Below are positions 8,342-18,461 of a stretch of 64,000 nucleotides of DNA, piece by piece. The position numbers and the translations under genes were made by a program. Position 1 is the first letter of the stretch. Every line of letters starts with the position of its first letter. The notes below the pieces were generated by a model, which made no database searches, had not been told where the DNA came from, and was given only the letters and a program-made list of their open reading frames with translations. This DNA comes from Amycolatopsis thermophila (lineage in GTDB: Bacteria; Actinomycetota; Actinomycetes; Mycobacteriales; Pseudonocardiaceae): positions 4,278,001 to 4,342,000 of the forward strand of contig NZ_JAUSUT010000001.1 in the NCBI RefSeq assembly GCF_030814215.1. The letters are read 5' to 3'.

Positions 8342-9770
8342 GCGCGAGCCGGGAGTGCCGGCGGCCGTAGGCGAAGTAGACGACCAGCCCGACGGCGAGC
8401 CAGACGGCGAACCGGATCCAGGTCATCACGTCGAGGTTGAGCATCAGGTACAGGCACGCGAGCGCGGCGATGATCGGCAGGACCGGCGACAGCGGAACCG
8501 TGAACGGCCGCTTGAGGTCCGGGCGCTTGCGGCGCAGGACGGGCACCGCGACCGCGACGATCACCATCGCCGACAGGGCGCCGATCGAGACCATGTCGGA
8601 CAGCTCGGTGATCGGGATGAACGCGGCGAGCAGGGCGATGAGGACGGCGCCACCGATCGTCATCCGGTGCGGCGTGCCCCACCGCGGGTGCGTGGTGCCG
8701 ATCGGTTCGGGCAGCAGGCCGTCGCGTCCCATCGCGAAGCCGATGCGGCCGATGGTGACCAGTTCGACCATCATGACCGAGGTCAGGCCGGTGACCGCGC
8801 CGAGCGAGATGAGGGCGCTGACCCAGTGCTGGCCGACGGAGTCGAAGGCGGACGCCAGCGGGGCGCCCTCGTCGATATCGGTGAACGGCACCATGCCGGT
8901 GAGCACGAGCGAGACGCCGATGTAGAGCAGGGCGCACACCGCGAGCGCGCCGAGGATGCCGATGCGCAGGTCCTTGTGCGGGTTGCGGGTCTCCTCGCCG
9001 AGGTTGGCCAGCGCCTCGAACCCCGTGTAGGCGAAGAACACGATCGCCGCGGCGGAGACGACGCCACCGATGCCGTAGACGGACTGTTCGAGCCCGAGGC
9101 CCGCTTGGACGACCGGCTGGTGCAGGACGCTCGCCCCGCTCTCGCCGGGCCGGGCGGGCGGGATGAACGGGGTCAGGTTGGCGCCCTTGATGAAGAACAC
9201 GCCCACGGCGAGGATCAGGACGCACACCGCGACCTTCACGAGCACCAGAAGGTTCGTCACCCGGGCCGATTCGCGGATGCCCAGCACGGCGATGACCGTG
9301 AGGATGGCGATGATCGCCACCGCGCCCACGTTCACGGTCGCCTCCTCGCCGAACCACTGTTGCGGCAGGCCGAGGAGGTTGGCGAGGTACCCGGACCACC
9401 CGCGGGACACGACCGCCGCTCCGAGGGCGAACTCGAGGAGCAGGTCCCACCCGATGATCCACGCGAACACCTCGCCCAGGGTCGCGAAGGCGTAGGTGTA
9501 GGCACTGCCCGCCGTGGGCACGCTCGAGGCCAGCTCGGCGTAACAGAGAGCAGCGAAGCCCGCGACGACGGCCCCGATGACGAACGACAAGGTCACGGCC
9601 GGTCCGGCGTGCGTCTTGGCCTCGACGCCCGCGAGGGTGAAAATGCCGGTGCCGATGATGATCCCGACGCCGAAGCCCACCAGATCCCGGGCGCGCAACC
9701 GGCGCTTCAGCTCGCCGGATTCCTGGCGGGCGAGGATTTCGTTCACATCGAGCGTTCGGGTGATACCCAT
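8331..9770 (-). CDS. APC-superfamily amino acid permease (cationic amino acid transporter type)
   Basis: A 479 aa integral membrane protein with about 12-14 hydrophobic segments. The first span contains VGFGVGIIIGTGIFTLAGVEA, the classic APC substrate-binding unwound helix with G-x-G-I-F. CYAELASSVPTAGSAYTYAF and FFAYTGFEALANLGEETRNP are further family signatures. The C-terminus, with MTWIRFAVWLAVGLVVYF, is typical of the CAT/YfnA-like branch. The imported amino acid is unknown. It converges with the GS-like operon, which may use its substrate. A large structured repeat begins 78 bp upstream of its start. Confidence 0.92.
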   Translation of the reverse strand: MGITRTLDVNEILARQESGELKRRLRARDLVGFGVGIIIGTGIFTLAGVEAKTHAGPAVTLSFVIGAVVAGFAALCYAELASSVPTAGSAYTYAFATLGEVFAWIIGWDLLLEFALGAAVVSRGWSGYLANLLGLPQQWFGEEATVNVGAVAIIAILTVIAVLGIRESARVTNLLVLVKVAVCVLILAVGVFFIKGANLTPFIPPARPGESGASVLHQPVVQAGLGLEQSVYGIGGVVSAAAIVFFAYTGFEALANLGEETRNPHKDLRIGILGALAVCALLYIGVSLVLTGMVPFTDIDEGAPLASAFDSVGQHWVSALISLGAVTGLTSVMMVELVTIGRIGFAMGRDGLLPEPIGTTHPRWGTPHRMTIGGAVLIALLAAFIPITELSDMVSIGALSAMVIVAVAVPVLRRKRPDLKRPFTVPLSPVLPIIAALACLYLMLNLDVMTWIRFAVWLAVGLVVYFAYGRRHSRLAPKG

Positions 9771-9847
9771 GCCAGAACGTTAGAAGATCACGAAGGCCCC
9801 CGCAGCGCGGCACACGCTTGCTGTGACCCGAACCGCCCAACCAGCGG

Positions 9848-10330
9848 GCGCGGAAGCGCCCTGCCCCAAAGAGAGCTGGGTGGTCATCCCGTCGCCTGAG
9901 GCCGTCAGATCACTGTGAGCCAGGCCCGCACCCTGCGCCGGGTCCGGCGGCCGAAAGACCAAAGCGTGCGGGCCTGGCTCACAGTGATAGGCCTCAATGC
10001 AGGCGACGGGATGACCACCCAGCGACCCACCGCCTGAGGTGAGCCGACAACGCTCCCCGGTCATCCCGGAGCCTGCCCGTCCGGCGAGGACATCTTTTGA
10101 TCTTTTTCTCTGGCCTTCGGCCAGGGGCGCCTGCGGCGCTGGGTGGTCGCCTTGGGTGCCGACCTCCCCCGCCCCCTCCGGTTGGAGGGTTTCGGTCGCC
10201 GAGCAGGCGTGTCAAGGCGGGAAAGAGTACCTTGACACGCCTGGTCGGCGACCAAAGGCGGGCTGGGGATCGGGGGCGGGGGAGGTCTGGTGACGTCGCA
10301 CCTCGCCTCGCGTTGCCGGGCGCCGGGAGG
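9848..10330. repeat. Long structured intergenic repeat, copy A
   Basis: This 483 bp block recurs almost unchanged at 46986-47469. It contains a giant inverted repeat: arm 9875-9930 (begins GCTGGGTGGTCATCCCG) pairs with 9967-10023, around a loop that differs between copies. A TGGCCTTCGGCCA mini-hairpin follows near 10111, then a 24 bp stem-loop at 10194-10253 with arms starting GGTCGCCGAGCAGGCGTG. Both copies lie upstream of a minus-strand gene start, 78 and 116 bp from it. Reading frames inside are Pro/Arg-rich and explained by the repeats, so I regard it as non-coding. Confidence 0.85.
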
Positions 10331-10387
10331 TCTGGGGAGGCCGTGTGCCGGCTTGCGTTGCCGGCTGGCGGTTTTGTCCTCTGCCAA

Positions 10388-10424
10388 AGAAAAAACCCCG
10401 GGCCGCCGTTGGCGACCCGGGGTT
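10388..10424 (-). terminator. Intrinsic terminator of sigA
   Basis: On the minus strand AACCCCGGG...CCCGGGGTT forms a long GC stem (10394-10424) followed by a run of T residues (complement of the A-run 10388-10395). This is a classical rho-independent terminator 15 bp after the sigA stop codon. Confidence 0.9.
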
Positions 10425-10438
10425 CCTCGTCGTTGTTC

Positions 10439-11842
<1,404 letters not shown>

Positions 11843-11961
11843 GTACGCCCTTTCGCAGCGGTCGATCACGGCGAGCCGGGATGGTGGCTCCCGGCTGCCT
11901 CAGATTCGGGGAACGTCCCGCGGCCTGCGGTTTTGTCCTCCGCGACCGTGGGCCGTGTTCC

Positions 11962-11967
11962 ATTGTA
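11962..11967 (-). promoter_or_regulatory. Candidate -10 box of sigA
   Basis: On the minus strand TACAAT lies 120 bp upstream of the sigA start. A weak GCAACG hexamer stands 17 bp further upstream. The -10 is a good match to the actinobacterial consensus, but the -35 is poor, so this is only a candidate. Confidence 0.35.
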
Positions 11968-12030
11968 ACGACGATACGCCGGTGCGTTGCGGCCGATCAT
12001 CGGTCAATCCCCGGCGCGCCGTTTCGCCGA

Positions 12031-12792
12031 TCAGTGCTCCAGGCCCTCCGCCGCGGCCAGCGCCGCACCCACGATCCCGGCGTTGTTCTGCAGAGATGCG
12101 ACCAGGACCGGTGTCCTGATCTTGAGCAGCGGAACCCATTTCTCCGACTTCTTGCTGACCCCGCCGCCCACGATGAACAGGTCCGGCCAGATGAGGTTCT
12201 CCAGCACAGTCAGGTAACGGTTCACGCGCTTGGCCCACTGCGGGTAGGACAGGCCCTCGTTGTCCTTGACCGAGGCGGCCGCCTTCTTCTCCGCGTCGTG
12301 CCCGTCGACCTCGAGGTGGCCGAACTCGGTGTTCGGCATGAGGGTGCCGTGCTGGAAGAGGGCGCTGCCGATGCCGGTGCCGAACGTCAGGAGGGTCGTG
12401 ACGCCCTCGCGGGCCCGCGGGTCGCCATAGCGGATCTCGGCCATGCCGGCCGCGTCGGCGTCGTTGAGCATCGCGATGTCCTCTTCGCGGCGGTCCAGCC
12501 GCTTGGCGAACAGCGCGTCCGCGTCCGTGCCGATCCAGCTGGGGTCGATGTTCGCCGCGGTCTGGGCGACGCCCTTCTTGATGACCGCGGGCAGCGTGAT
12601 GCCGACCGGGCCGTCCCAGCCGAAGTGACCGACCACCTCGGCCACCACGTCGGCGACCGCGTCCGGGGTCGCCGGGCGGGGGGTGTCGATCCGGAACCGG
12701 TCGCCGATCAGTGCGCCCTTTTCCAGGTCGACAAGGGCGCCCTTGATACCGCTGCCGCCGATGTCGATTCCGAAACCTCGGGTCGCCGTCAT
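12031..12792 (-). CDS. ppgK: Polyphosphate glucokinase
   Basis: A 253 aa ROK-family kinase that phosphorylates glucose using inorganic polyphosphate (and ATP). FGIDIGGSGIKGA near residues 7-19 is the phosphate-binding loop, LNDADAAGMAE carries the catalytic Asp, and TFGTGIGSALF and VGGGVSKKSEKW are further PpgK signatures. Length and lack of a regulatory domain match actinobacterial PpgK. It is the neighbour of sigA in mycobacteria as well. It is divergent from the suhB-like gene with a 52 bp spacer that must hold both promoters. Confidence 0.96.
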   Translation of the reverse strand: MTATRGFGIDIGGSGIKGALVDLEKGALIGDRFRIDTPRPATPDAVADVVAEVVGHFGWDGPVGITLPAVIKKGVAQTAANIDPSWIGTDADALFAKRLDRREEDIAMLNDADAAGMAEIRYGDPRAREGVTTLLTFGTGIGSALFQHGTLMPNTEFGHLEVDGHDAEKKAAASVKDNEGLSYPQWAKRVNRYLTVLENLIWPDLFIVGGGVSKKSEKWVPLLKIRTPVLVASLQNNAGIVGAALAAAEGLEH

Positions 12793-12844
12793 TGGCGCCG
12801 TCCCTTCTCGTTCGATTCAGAAACCTGTGCCGGAGACTTTAACC

Positions 12845-13675
12845 GTGTGTGGTCCCATGGTGGACGTGGGAGCTGCCGAAGCTGGATTGAAGGATGTCGC
12901 CGTCCGGGTCGCGTCGGAGGCCGCCGAGCTGGCCCGCCGGGCCCGTGACGCCATGGTCGCAGGTGAACCGGTGCAGGTCGAGACCAAGTCGACCGCCACC
13001 GACGTGGTCACCGCGGTCGACCGCGCGGTGGAGCAGCTGGTGCGTGACCGGCTGGCCGAGCTGCGGCCGGGGGACCACGTGCTGGGCGAGGAGGCGGGCG
13101 GCTCGTCCGGCGACGGGGTGACGTGGGTGGTCGACCCGATCGACGGCACCGTCAACTTCCTGTACGGGGTGCCCCTGTTCGCCGTCTCGCTGGCCGCGCA
13201 GGTCGGCGGGGTGTCGGTGGCCGGTGCGGTGGTGGAGCCGGTCAGCGGGCGCTGCTGGACGGCCGTGCGGGGGTCGGGCGCGTGGCTGGACGGCCGGCGG
13301 TTGTCGGTGTCGTCACCGTCCCGGCTGGACCTGAGCCTCGTCGGCACGGGTTTCGCCTACAGCGCGCAGCGGCGCGCCCGGCAGGCGCAGTTCGTCGCCG
13401 GGCTGTTGACCCGGGTGCGCGACGTGCGCCGGGCGGGGGTGGCGTCGCTGGACCTGTGCGCGGTCGCGGCGGGGTGGCTGGACGGGTACGTGGAGCACGG
13501 CCTGAACCGGTGGGACTGGGCCGTCGGGGCGCTGGTGGCGGAAGAGGCGGGCGCGGTCGTGTCCCTGCCGGGGGAAGACGGGGCGCTCGGAACGGATGCC
13601 ACGTTCGCCGCCGCGCCGTCGATCGCGGAGGCCCTGCACGCGGCGGCGGTGGAGTGCGGCGCGAAGGACGTCTAG
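12845..13675 (+). CDS. suhB: Inositol monophosphatase family protein
   Basis: About 276 aa. The GTG at 12845 has GGAG nine bases upstream; ATG 12857 is an alternative start. The metal-binding motifs of the family are complete: VLGEEAGG (Glu), WVVDPIDGTVNFLYG (D-P-I-D-G-T), and LNRWDWAVGALVAEEAG with the C-terminal W-D. It would dephosphorylate myo-inositol 1-phosphate, feeding mycothiol and phosphatidylinositol synthesis, or a related sugar phosphate. Position matches SuhB (Rv2701c) between ppgK and cei. A tandem-repeat array begins just beyond its stop codon. Confidence 0.9.
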   Translation: MCGPMVDVGAAEAGLKDVAVRVASEAAELARRARDAMVAGEPVQVETKSTATDVVTAVDRAVEQLVRDRLAELRPGDHVLGEEAGGSSGDGVTWVVDPIDGTVNFLYGVPLFAVSLAAQVGGVSVAGAVVEPVSGRCWTAVRGSGAWLDGRRLSVSSPSRLDLSLVGTGFAYSAQRRARQAQFVAGLLTRVRDVRRAGVASLDLCAVAAGWLDGYVEHGLNRWDWAVGALVAEEAGAVVSLPGEDGALGTDATFAAAPSIAEALHAAAVECGAKDV

Positions 13676-13742
13676 CGGCGTCCTGCGCCCGCGCTGTGGG
13701 CGCGGCGCGCGCCTGCGCCGCTGGGAGGAGCGCGCCCGCGGG

Positions 13743-14560
13743 TGGGACGCGCGGACTTGCCGGCGCTGTGGGGAGCGCGCACGCCGCTGGTCCGGAGCGT
13801 GCTCAGGGCGGAGTGCGGGAACTCGTGGTCGCGGGCGCGGACCGGCGCCCGCGAGCGGGAAGCGCGGGCGCTCGCGGGAAGCGCGGGCGCGACGCGGGTC
13901 AGCAGGTGCCGGGGACTTGCGCTCGCGAGATCACGAGTGGCGCGCCTGCCCGGAAGCAGCGGGTGCCGCGCTGGGCGGCCTTCAGGAGCGTGCCGGGCAT
14001 GAGCGCGGAGCGCGCGGGGGTGGGACGCGCGGACTTGCCGCCGCTGCGGGGAGCGTGCACGCCGCTGGTCCGGAACTTGTTCAGGGCGGGGTGCGGGAAC
14101 TCGTGGTCCCGGGGCGCGGACCGGCGCCCGCGAGTGGGAAGCACGGGCGCGGGTCAGCAGGTGCCGGGGACTCGCGCTCGCGGGACCAGGAGTGGCGCGC
14201 CTGCCCGGGAGCAGCGGGTGCCGGGCTGGGCGGCCTTCAGGAGCGCGCCGCGCATGAGCGCGGAGCGCGCCTGCGCCGCGGCGCGGAGCGCCCAGGGGTG
14301 GGAAGCGCGGATTTGCCGCCGCTGGGCGGACTTGCCGCCGCTGCGCCGAGCGCGTGCCGCCGGTCCGGAACGTGTTCAGGGCGGAGTGCGGGAACTCGTG
14401 GTCGCGAGGCGGTGATCAGCGCGGGCTCGCACCGCGCCCGGGGAGCGGGGAGCGCGCACTTGCGCCGCGAGGCCGGCAGTCGCCGCCCTGGCCAGGAGTT
14501 GCCGCCCGGTTCAGCAGGTGCCGCCGAGGCCGGCAGTCGCCGCCCCGGCCAGCAGCCCGG
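13743..14560. repeat. Tandem array with 278 bp period between suhB and cei
   Basis: The words TGGGACGCGCGGACTTGCCG at 13743 and 14021 and TGGGAAGCGCGGATTTGCCG at 14299 are exactly 278 bp apart. Units share CCGCTGGTCCGGA, GTGCGGGAACTCGTGGT and GGGCGGCCTTCAGGAGCG. The array has about two and a half units and decays toward 14560. GTCAGCAGGTGCCGGGG, which is also the cei 3' end, occurs inside units at 13898 and 14153. This 885 bp convergent region contains no convincing gene. Confidence 0.8.
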
Positions 14561-15238
14561 TCAGCAGGTGCCGGGGCGGGCGGCCTTCAGATGCGCGTCG
14601 TCGATCTTGGGGGGTGTCGCCGCGGATTGTTCGCCGCCGTCGTCGCCCTGCTGGGATGACCACGTCTGCAGCTGCGCGAGGATGTCGCGCGCCGCCTGGG
14701 TCGGGATGACGTCGCCGAAACCGCTGCCGATCGCGAGGTCCACGCTGGCGTCCGGCCGGTCGTCGCGCACCAGCGCGACGCACGGCACCACCAGGCTGAC
14801 CGTGCGCGCCGCCGCGCTGCCGTTGTCGCCGAAGCGCACTTGGCCGCGGCACGCCGCTTCCTTCTCCGCGTAGGCCGGGTCGTTCTCCGGCGGCGCGATC
14901 TGCGTGAAACCCAGCTGCCGCAGGCTTTCCGTGGTGATCGCGGCCTGTCCGCGCTTCCCGCTGGCGTTGAGCACCTTCAGCGCGATCCGGTCGGCCGGCA
15001 GGGGAGCGGTGCCGTCCAGCGCCGTGTAGTCCAGGTTCGTGTACGTCATGCCGGGCGGCGGCGTCGGGGGCGGATCGCACCGCAGCGCTTCGTTGATGTC
15101 GGTCTTGGTGGTGATCGCGCGCACCCAGATGAACATCGCGACGAGACCGAGCACGCCGAACACGATCAGCGCGGGCAGCGGCCGGTGCTTCCGGTAGGGA
15201 CGCGATCTGCGGTTGCCGTAACCCATCCCCGACGACAC
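14561..15238 (-). CDS. cei: Envelope integrity protein Cei (LytR_C domain)
   Basis: About 225 aa from the GTG at 15238, which has AAGGGG eight bases upstream; GTG 15271 is the alternative. A basic N-terminus (RRSRPYRKHR) precedes one membrane span (LPALIVFGVLGLVAMFIWV). The rest is extracytoplasmic, with a LytR C-terminal domain seen in IALKVLNASGKRGQAA and a Gln/Gly tail. I recall Cei (Rv2700) as needed for envelope integrity in mycobacteria. Here it keeps the same position between suhB and the DUF4193 gene. Its last codons (P-G-T-C-stop) belong to a sequence also found in the adjacent tandem array. Confidence 0.88.
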   Translation of the reverse strand: MSSGMGYGNRRSRPYRKHRPLPALIVFGVLGLVAMFIWVRAITTKTDINEALRCDPPPTPPPGMTYTNLDYTALDGTAPLPADRIALKVLNASGKRGQAAITTESLRQLGFTQIAPPENDPAYAEKEAACRGQVRFGDNGSAAARTVSLVVPCVALVRDDRPDASVDLAIGSGFGDVIPTQAARDILAQLQTWSSQQGDDGGEQSAATPPKIDDAHLKAARPGTC

Positions 15239-15630
15239 CTGCCCCACCCCTTCGACCGAAGTCCCGAACACCCGCTCGCCAGAACCGTCGTTCCTGATCA
15301 GCGTAGGCGTTACAGTGCACCAGCGTCGTCACCCGTCCGAAGCCGGGGTCCCTGTCGCACCGTCTCGTGGACGTCCCTCGGACGCGTTCCCCCTGTTGGG
15401 TGACGTACGTCCTGCTTCGAATGACACTCTGCGCGCCCGGGTAAAGCGTGAGCTACCCTCTGCGGGCTCCGCCCATGGATCAGGTCTTTCCCGGCGTTGC
15501 CGAAGAGAGACCTGGCTCACTACGGCGGCGGGCACAAACAGGGGCGCTGGAACGTTGTCCAGCGGCACGAAGGCATGCGAACAGCGTGCTTGAACAGTGA
15601 TGACGATGCTGATCGCAGGGGTGAGGGACA
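15239..15630. other. Divergent promoter region between cei and the DUF4193 gene
   Basis: A 392 bp spacer with lower GC than the genes. It must contain the promoters for both genes. I see no open reading frame with coding character, no long hairpin and no convincing -35/-10 pair. Confidence 0.4.
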
Positions 15631-15939
15631 ATGGCGACCGACTACGACGCTCCGCGCCGCAGCGAAGCCGACGAGCTCGCCGAGGACTCGTTGGAGGAGC
15701 TGAAGGCTCGCCGGAACGAGAACCAGTCCGGCGTGGTGGACGTGGACGAGGACGCGAGCGCGGAGAACTTCGAACTCCCGGGCGCGGACCTGTCCGGACT
15801 GTCGGGTGAGGACCTGACGGTGAAGGTGGTGCCGAAGCAGGCGGACGAGTTCACCTGCTCCGTGTGCTTCCTCGTGCACCACCGCAGCCGGCTGGCCGAG
15901 GAGCACAACGGGCAGATGATCTGCCGCGACTGCGCGTGA
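15631..15939 (+). CDS. DUF4193 family protein
   Basis: A 102 aa acidic protein with GGGTGAGGGACA upstream of its ATG. The N-terminal half (MATDYDAPRRSEADELAEDS) is charged and probably disordered. The C-terminal FTCSVCFLVHHRSRLAE...MICRDCA has Cys-x2-Cys and Cys-x2-Cys pairs that form a predicted zinc ribbon. DUF4193 is conserved across actinobacteria (Rv2699c by position); its role is unknown. The zinc ribbon and the sigA neighbourhood suggest a nucleic-acid or polymerase-related function, which is inference. Confidence 0.92.
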   Translation: MATDYDAPRRSEADELAEDSLEELKARRNENQSGVVDVDEDASAENFELPGADLSGLSGEDLTVKVVPKQADEFTCSVCFLVHHRSRLAEEHNGQMICRDCA

Positions 15940-15956
15940 CACCGGCCGGGGCCGGG

Positions 15957-16457
15957 CTACTTCCCTGAGCGGAGCAGCTCGGCCAGCGTCTCCGGCCGGC
16001 GCGTGCTGAACACCCAGTAGGGAGTCGGATCCGCGGGATCGGTCAGGTGCACACGCAGCAGCGAACCGACCCAGCCGCGATGCGTCACGTAAGCGGCGGG
16101 GTCGAGTTCCGGCCCCATGGCCTTCCGCTTCCCGTCCTTCCCGATGACCTCGACCTCCCCGACGAACCGCAACGGCAGATGCGCGTCCCCGACCCACAGC
16201 TCGTCGCCGGTGACCCGGATCCGGGCCCGGCCCATCGCGATCAGCCACGCCACCAGCAACGGCACGAGCACCACGAACGGCAGCCACACCGGCACCGCCG
16301 GGTAGCCGAGGTGGATCTCGTACGCCAGCAGGCACGCGCCGACCAGCGGCAGCGGCCAGCCCCACCACGACAGGTAGAGCCGCTCGGAATACCGCGTGCG
16401 GCCTTCGTCCGCGGTCGTTTCGCCCACCGCACCGGCCGCACTCGCGTGGTCACCCAT
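15957..16457 (-). CDS. DUF3093 family membrane protein
   Basis: A 166 aa protein starting [11 protein letters not shown]. After a short polar N-terminus, [19 protein letters not shown] and two hydrophobic segments around residues 30-80 form a membrane hairpin. The C-terminal domain is soluble and begins [16 protein letters not shown], with [14 protein letters not shown] near the end. It corresponds to DUF3093 (Rv2698 by position). The function is unknown. It is divergent from dut with only 24 bp between the start codons, so the promoters overlap. Confidence 0.88.
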   Translation of the reverse strand: MGDHASAAGAVGETTADEGRTRYSERLYLSWWGWPLPLVGACLLAYEIHLGYPAVPVWLPFVVLVPLLVAWLIAMGRARIRVTGDELWVGDAHLPLRFVGEVEVIGKDGKRKAMGPELDPAAYVTHRGWVGSLLRVHLTDPADPTPYWVFSTRRPETLAELLRSGK

Positions 16458-16481
16458 GCCTTCAGGGTAGTCTCGCCGCCC

Positions 16482-16964
16482 GTGTCCCCCGTGCAGGTCC
16501 TGCTCACCCGGCTCGATCCGGGTGTCCCGCTCCCGTCCTACGCGCGTCCCGGCGACGCCGGCGCCGACCTCGTGACGACCACCGACATCGTCATCGCGCC
16601 GGGGGAGCGGGTGCTGGTGGGAACCGGGGTGGCGATCGCACTGCCGCCCGGGTACGCCGGGTTCGTGCACCCGCGGTCGGGGCTGGCCGCGCGCACCGGG
16701 CTGTCCGTCGTGAACACGCCGGGCACCATCGATTCGGGCTACCGCGGGGAGATCCGGGTGTGCCTGATCAACCACGACCCGGCCGAGCCGATCCGGTTGG
16801 CGCGCGGCGACCGGATCGCGCAACTGGTCGTCCAGCGCGTGGAGACCGCCGAGTTCGTGGAGGTCGCGGAACTGGCGGGCAGCGAACGCGGGGCGGGCGG
16901 CTACGGCTCGACCGGCGGGCATGCGACGCTGAGCGGAAACACTGGGGAAGGAACGAGGAAGTAG
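16482..16964 (+). CDS. dut: Deoxyuridine 5'-triphosphate nucleotidohydrolase
   Basis: A 160 aa trimeric dUTPase that hydrolyses dUTP to dUMP, keeping uracil out of DNA. All five motifs are visible: [29 protein letters not shown] with the catalytic Asp, GDRIAQLVV, and the C-terminal [10 protein letters not shown] arm. The GTG start at 16482 is chosen by homology to [10 protein letters not shown]; its 5' spacer to the DUF3093 gene is tiny. Its TAG overlaps the GTG of the DUF3710 gene, so the two are coupled. Confidence 0.96.
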   Translation: MSPVQVLLTRLDPGVPLPSYARPGDAGADLVTTTDIVIAPGERVLVGTGVAIALPPGYAGFVHPRSGLAARTGLSVVNTPGTIDSGYRGEIRVCLINHDPAEPIRLARGDRIAQLVVQRVETAEFVEVAELAGSERGAGGYGSTGGHATLSGNTGEGTRK

Positions 16965-17611
16965 TGGGCATCTTCGGACGCAAGAAGCGGGGCAGGCACG
17001 CCATGCCCGACCCCGACGAGTCCTGGGAAGAGGACGTTGCCGAGGAGCCGGAAGAGGAACCGGAACCCGAGGCGACCGACGGGCCGTACGACATCGCCGA
17101 CGCCCCCGAGGACGGGCGGCCGCGCATCGACCTCGGCTCGGTGCGGGTTCCCGTGCCCGACGGCACCCAGGTGCAGGTCGAGATGGACCCGCAGGCCGGT
17201 GGTGTGCGGGCGGTGCACGTGGTGACGGCCCACGGGCAGGTCACGGTCAGCGCCTACGCCGCCCCGCGGTCGGGCGGGCTGTGGCGCGAGGTGATCGCCG
17301 AGCTGACCGAGCAGCTGCGCAACGACGGCGCGAAGGTGGCGCCCGGCCAGGGCGAGTGGGGCCCGGAGCTGTCGGCGCTGATCGGTGACGTCGCGCTGCG
17401 GTTCGTCGGGGTCGACGGGCCGAGGTGGATGCTGCGCGGCGTGATCGCCGGCCCGCAGTCCATGGCCGCGGAGGCGCCCGCGGTGCTGCGCGACATCGTC
17501 CGCGGGACGATCGTCAACCGCGGCGACGCCCCGATGCCGGTGCGCACCCCGCTGCCGATCACCCTGCCCGACGCAGTCGCGCAGCACATCGCGCAACAGC
17601 AGGGCCAGTAG
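16964..17611 (+). CDS. DUF3710 family protein
   Basis: A 215 aa acidic protein whose GTG shares a base with the dut stop codon. It opens with the basic [12 protein letters not shown], then has a long Glu/Asp/Pro-rich linker to about residue 50. The conserved globular domain includes RIDLGSVRVPVPDG and ALRFVGVDGPRWMLRGVIAG. It is the DUF3710 family (Rv2696c by position), always beside dut in this lineage and of unknown function. Coupling to dut suggests a linked role in nucleotide or DNA metabolism; that is only inference. Confidence 0.9.
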   Translation: MGIFGRKKRGRHAMPDPDESWEEDVAEEPEEEPEPEATDGPYDIADAPEDGRPRIDLGSVRVPVPDGTQVQVEMDPQAGGVRAVHVVTAHGQVTVSAYAAPRSGGLWREVIAELTEQLRNDGAKVAPGQGEWGPELSALIGDVALRFVGVDGPRWMLRGVIAGPQSMAAEAPAVLRDIVRGTIVNRGDAPMPVRTPLPITLPDAVAQHIAQQQGQ

Positions 17612-17653
17612 CACGCTCGCGCCCGTGGCCTCGAACGCCGCGGTGGCGGAACG

Positions 17654-18346
17654 TCAGCGACGTGCCCGGAGCCAGGCCAGGAGCGTGGCCCGCCCCAGCG
17701 ATTCGCGGTCGGCGCCGAGGGCGTCCAGTGTGGTTTCCACGACCACGGCTCGCGGCAGGGCGTCCGCCCACGAGTGGGCGACCCCGGACGGGTGAACCGG
17801 ATCGTCCGTGCACGCCGCGATCCCGACCGGGACCTCCAGCCCGGCCAGCGCCTCGAGCGTCGGTGCGGGCTGGGCCGCCGCGACCCGCAGGCCGGCCGCC
17901 AGGCCGTCCCCGTGACGCCGCCAGGCGCGCGTCAGCTCGGCGGCCAGCCAGGGCGCCACACCCGCCGTCGCGAGGCGCAGAGCGCCGTCCAGCCCGTGTT
18001 CGGTCACCAGGTCCGCGGACGCCCGCGCGGCCAGCGAGGCCGGTGCGTCGTCCGGCGGCCCGCACCACGCCGGCAGCGCCAGCAGCAGACCGGCGCACCG
18101 GCCGGGGTTGCGCACCGCCCATTCGGCCGCCAGATGAGCGCCCAGTGAGATGCCGCCGGCGATCACCGGGCCGTCGGCGGCGGCGTCCAGCGCCGCCAGC
18201 AGACCCGTGACGACGGCCGCACCGCGCGGCGCCGCGGGAGTCTGTGTGCGTATCCCGAACGCGGCCAGCGGACCTGCGAAAACGGACCGCACGAAGACCT
18301 CGTCGGAGCCCGTTCCCGGTAGCAGGACGGCGGGTGGTTTCGGCAT
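17654..18346 (-). CDS. Alpha/beta hydrolase-like protein (Rv2695-type)
   Basis: About 230 aa. I start at ATG 18346; GTG 18358 and ATG 18376 are possible, with no clear ribosome-binding site at any. PAVLLPGTGSDEVFVRSVF and VIAGGISLGAHLAAEWAV give the oxyanion strand and a G-x-S-x-G nucleophile elbow (GISLG). The last segments contain Asp (CTDDPVHPSG) and His (VAHSWADALP) that could complete the triad. The substrate is unknown. It sits convergent to DUF3710 and divergent from the OB-fold gene, the same placement I recall for Rv2695. Confidence 0.8.
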   Translation of the reverse strand: MPKPPAVLLPGTGSDEVFVRSVFAGPLAAFGIRTQTPAAPRGAAVVTGLLAALDAAADGPVIAGGISLGAHLAAEWAVRNPGRCAGLLLALPAWCGPPDDAPASLAARASADLVTEHGLDGALRLATAGVAPWLAAELTRAWRRHGDGLAAGLRVAAAQPAPTLEALAGLEVPVGIAACTDDPVHPSGVAHSWADALPRAVVVETTLDALGADRESLGRATLLAWLRARR

Positions 18347-18461
18347 TGCGGACGTCACGTTGCGATCTTGGCGCAAAGGCGTTGTGCTGGCCCCCGCAAG
18401 GTTAGGCTGGATGACGTACGGGCCGTTCTAGTCGGGGGCCCCGGAACAGGAGCAGACGCCT

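Noticed and set aside
8166-9899. 577-codon plus-strand frame opposite the permease
   Set aside because: Shadow of the APC permease; high-GC third positions create long antisense frames, with no coding signature.
10061-10387. 108-codon frame in repeat copy A
   Set aside because: It mirrors a frame in copy B but crosses the stem-loops; pairing explains the sequence conservation better than coding.
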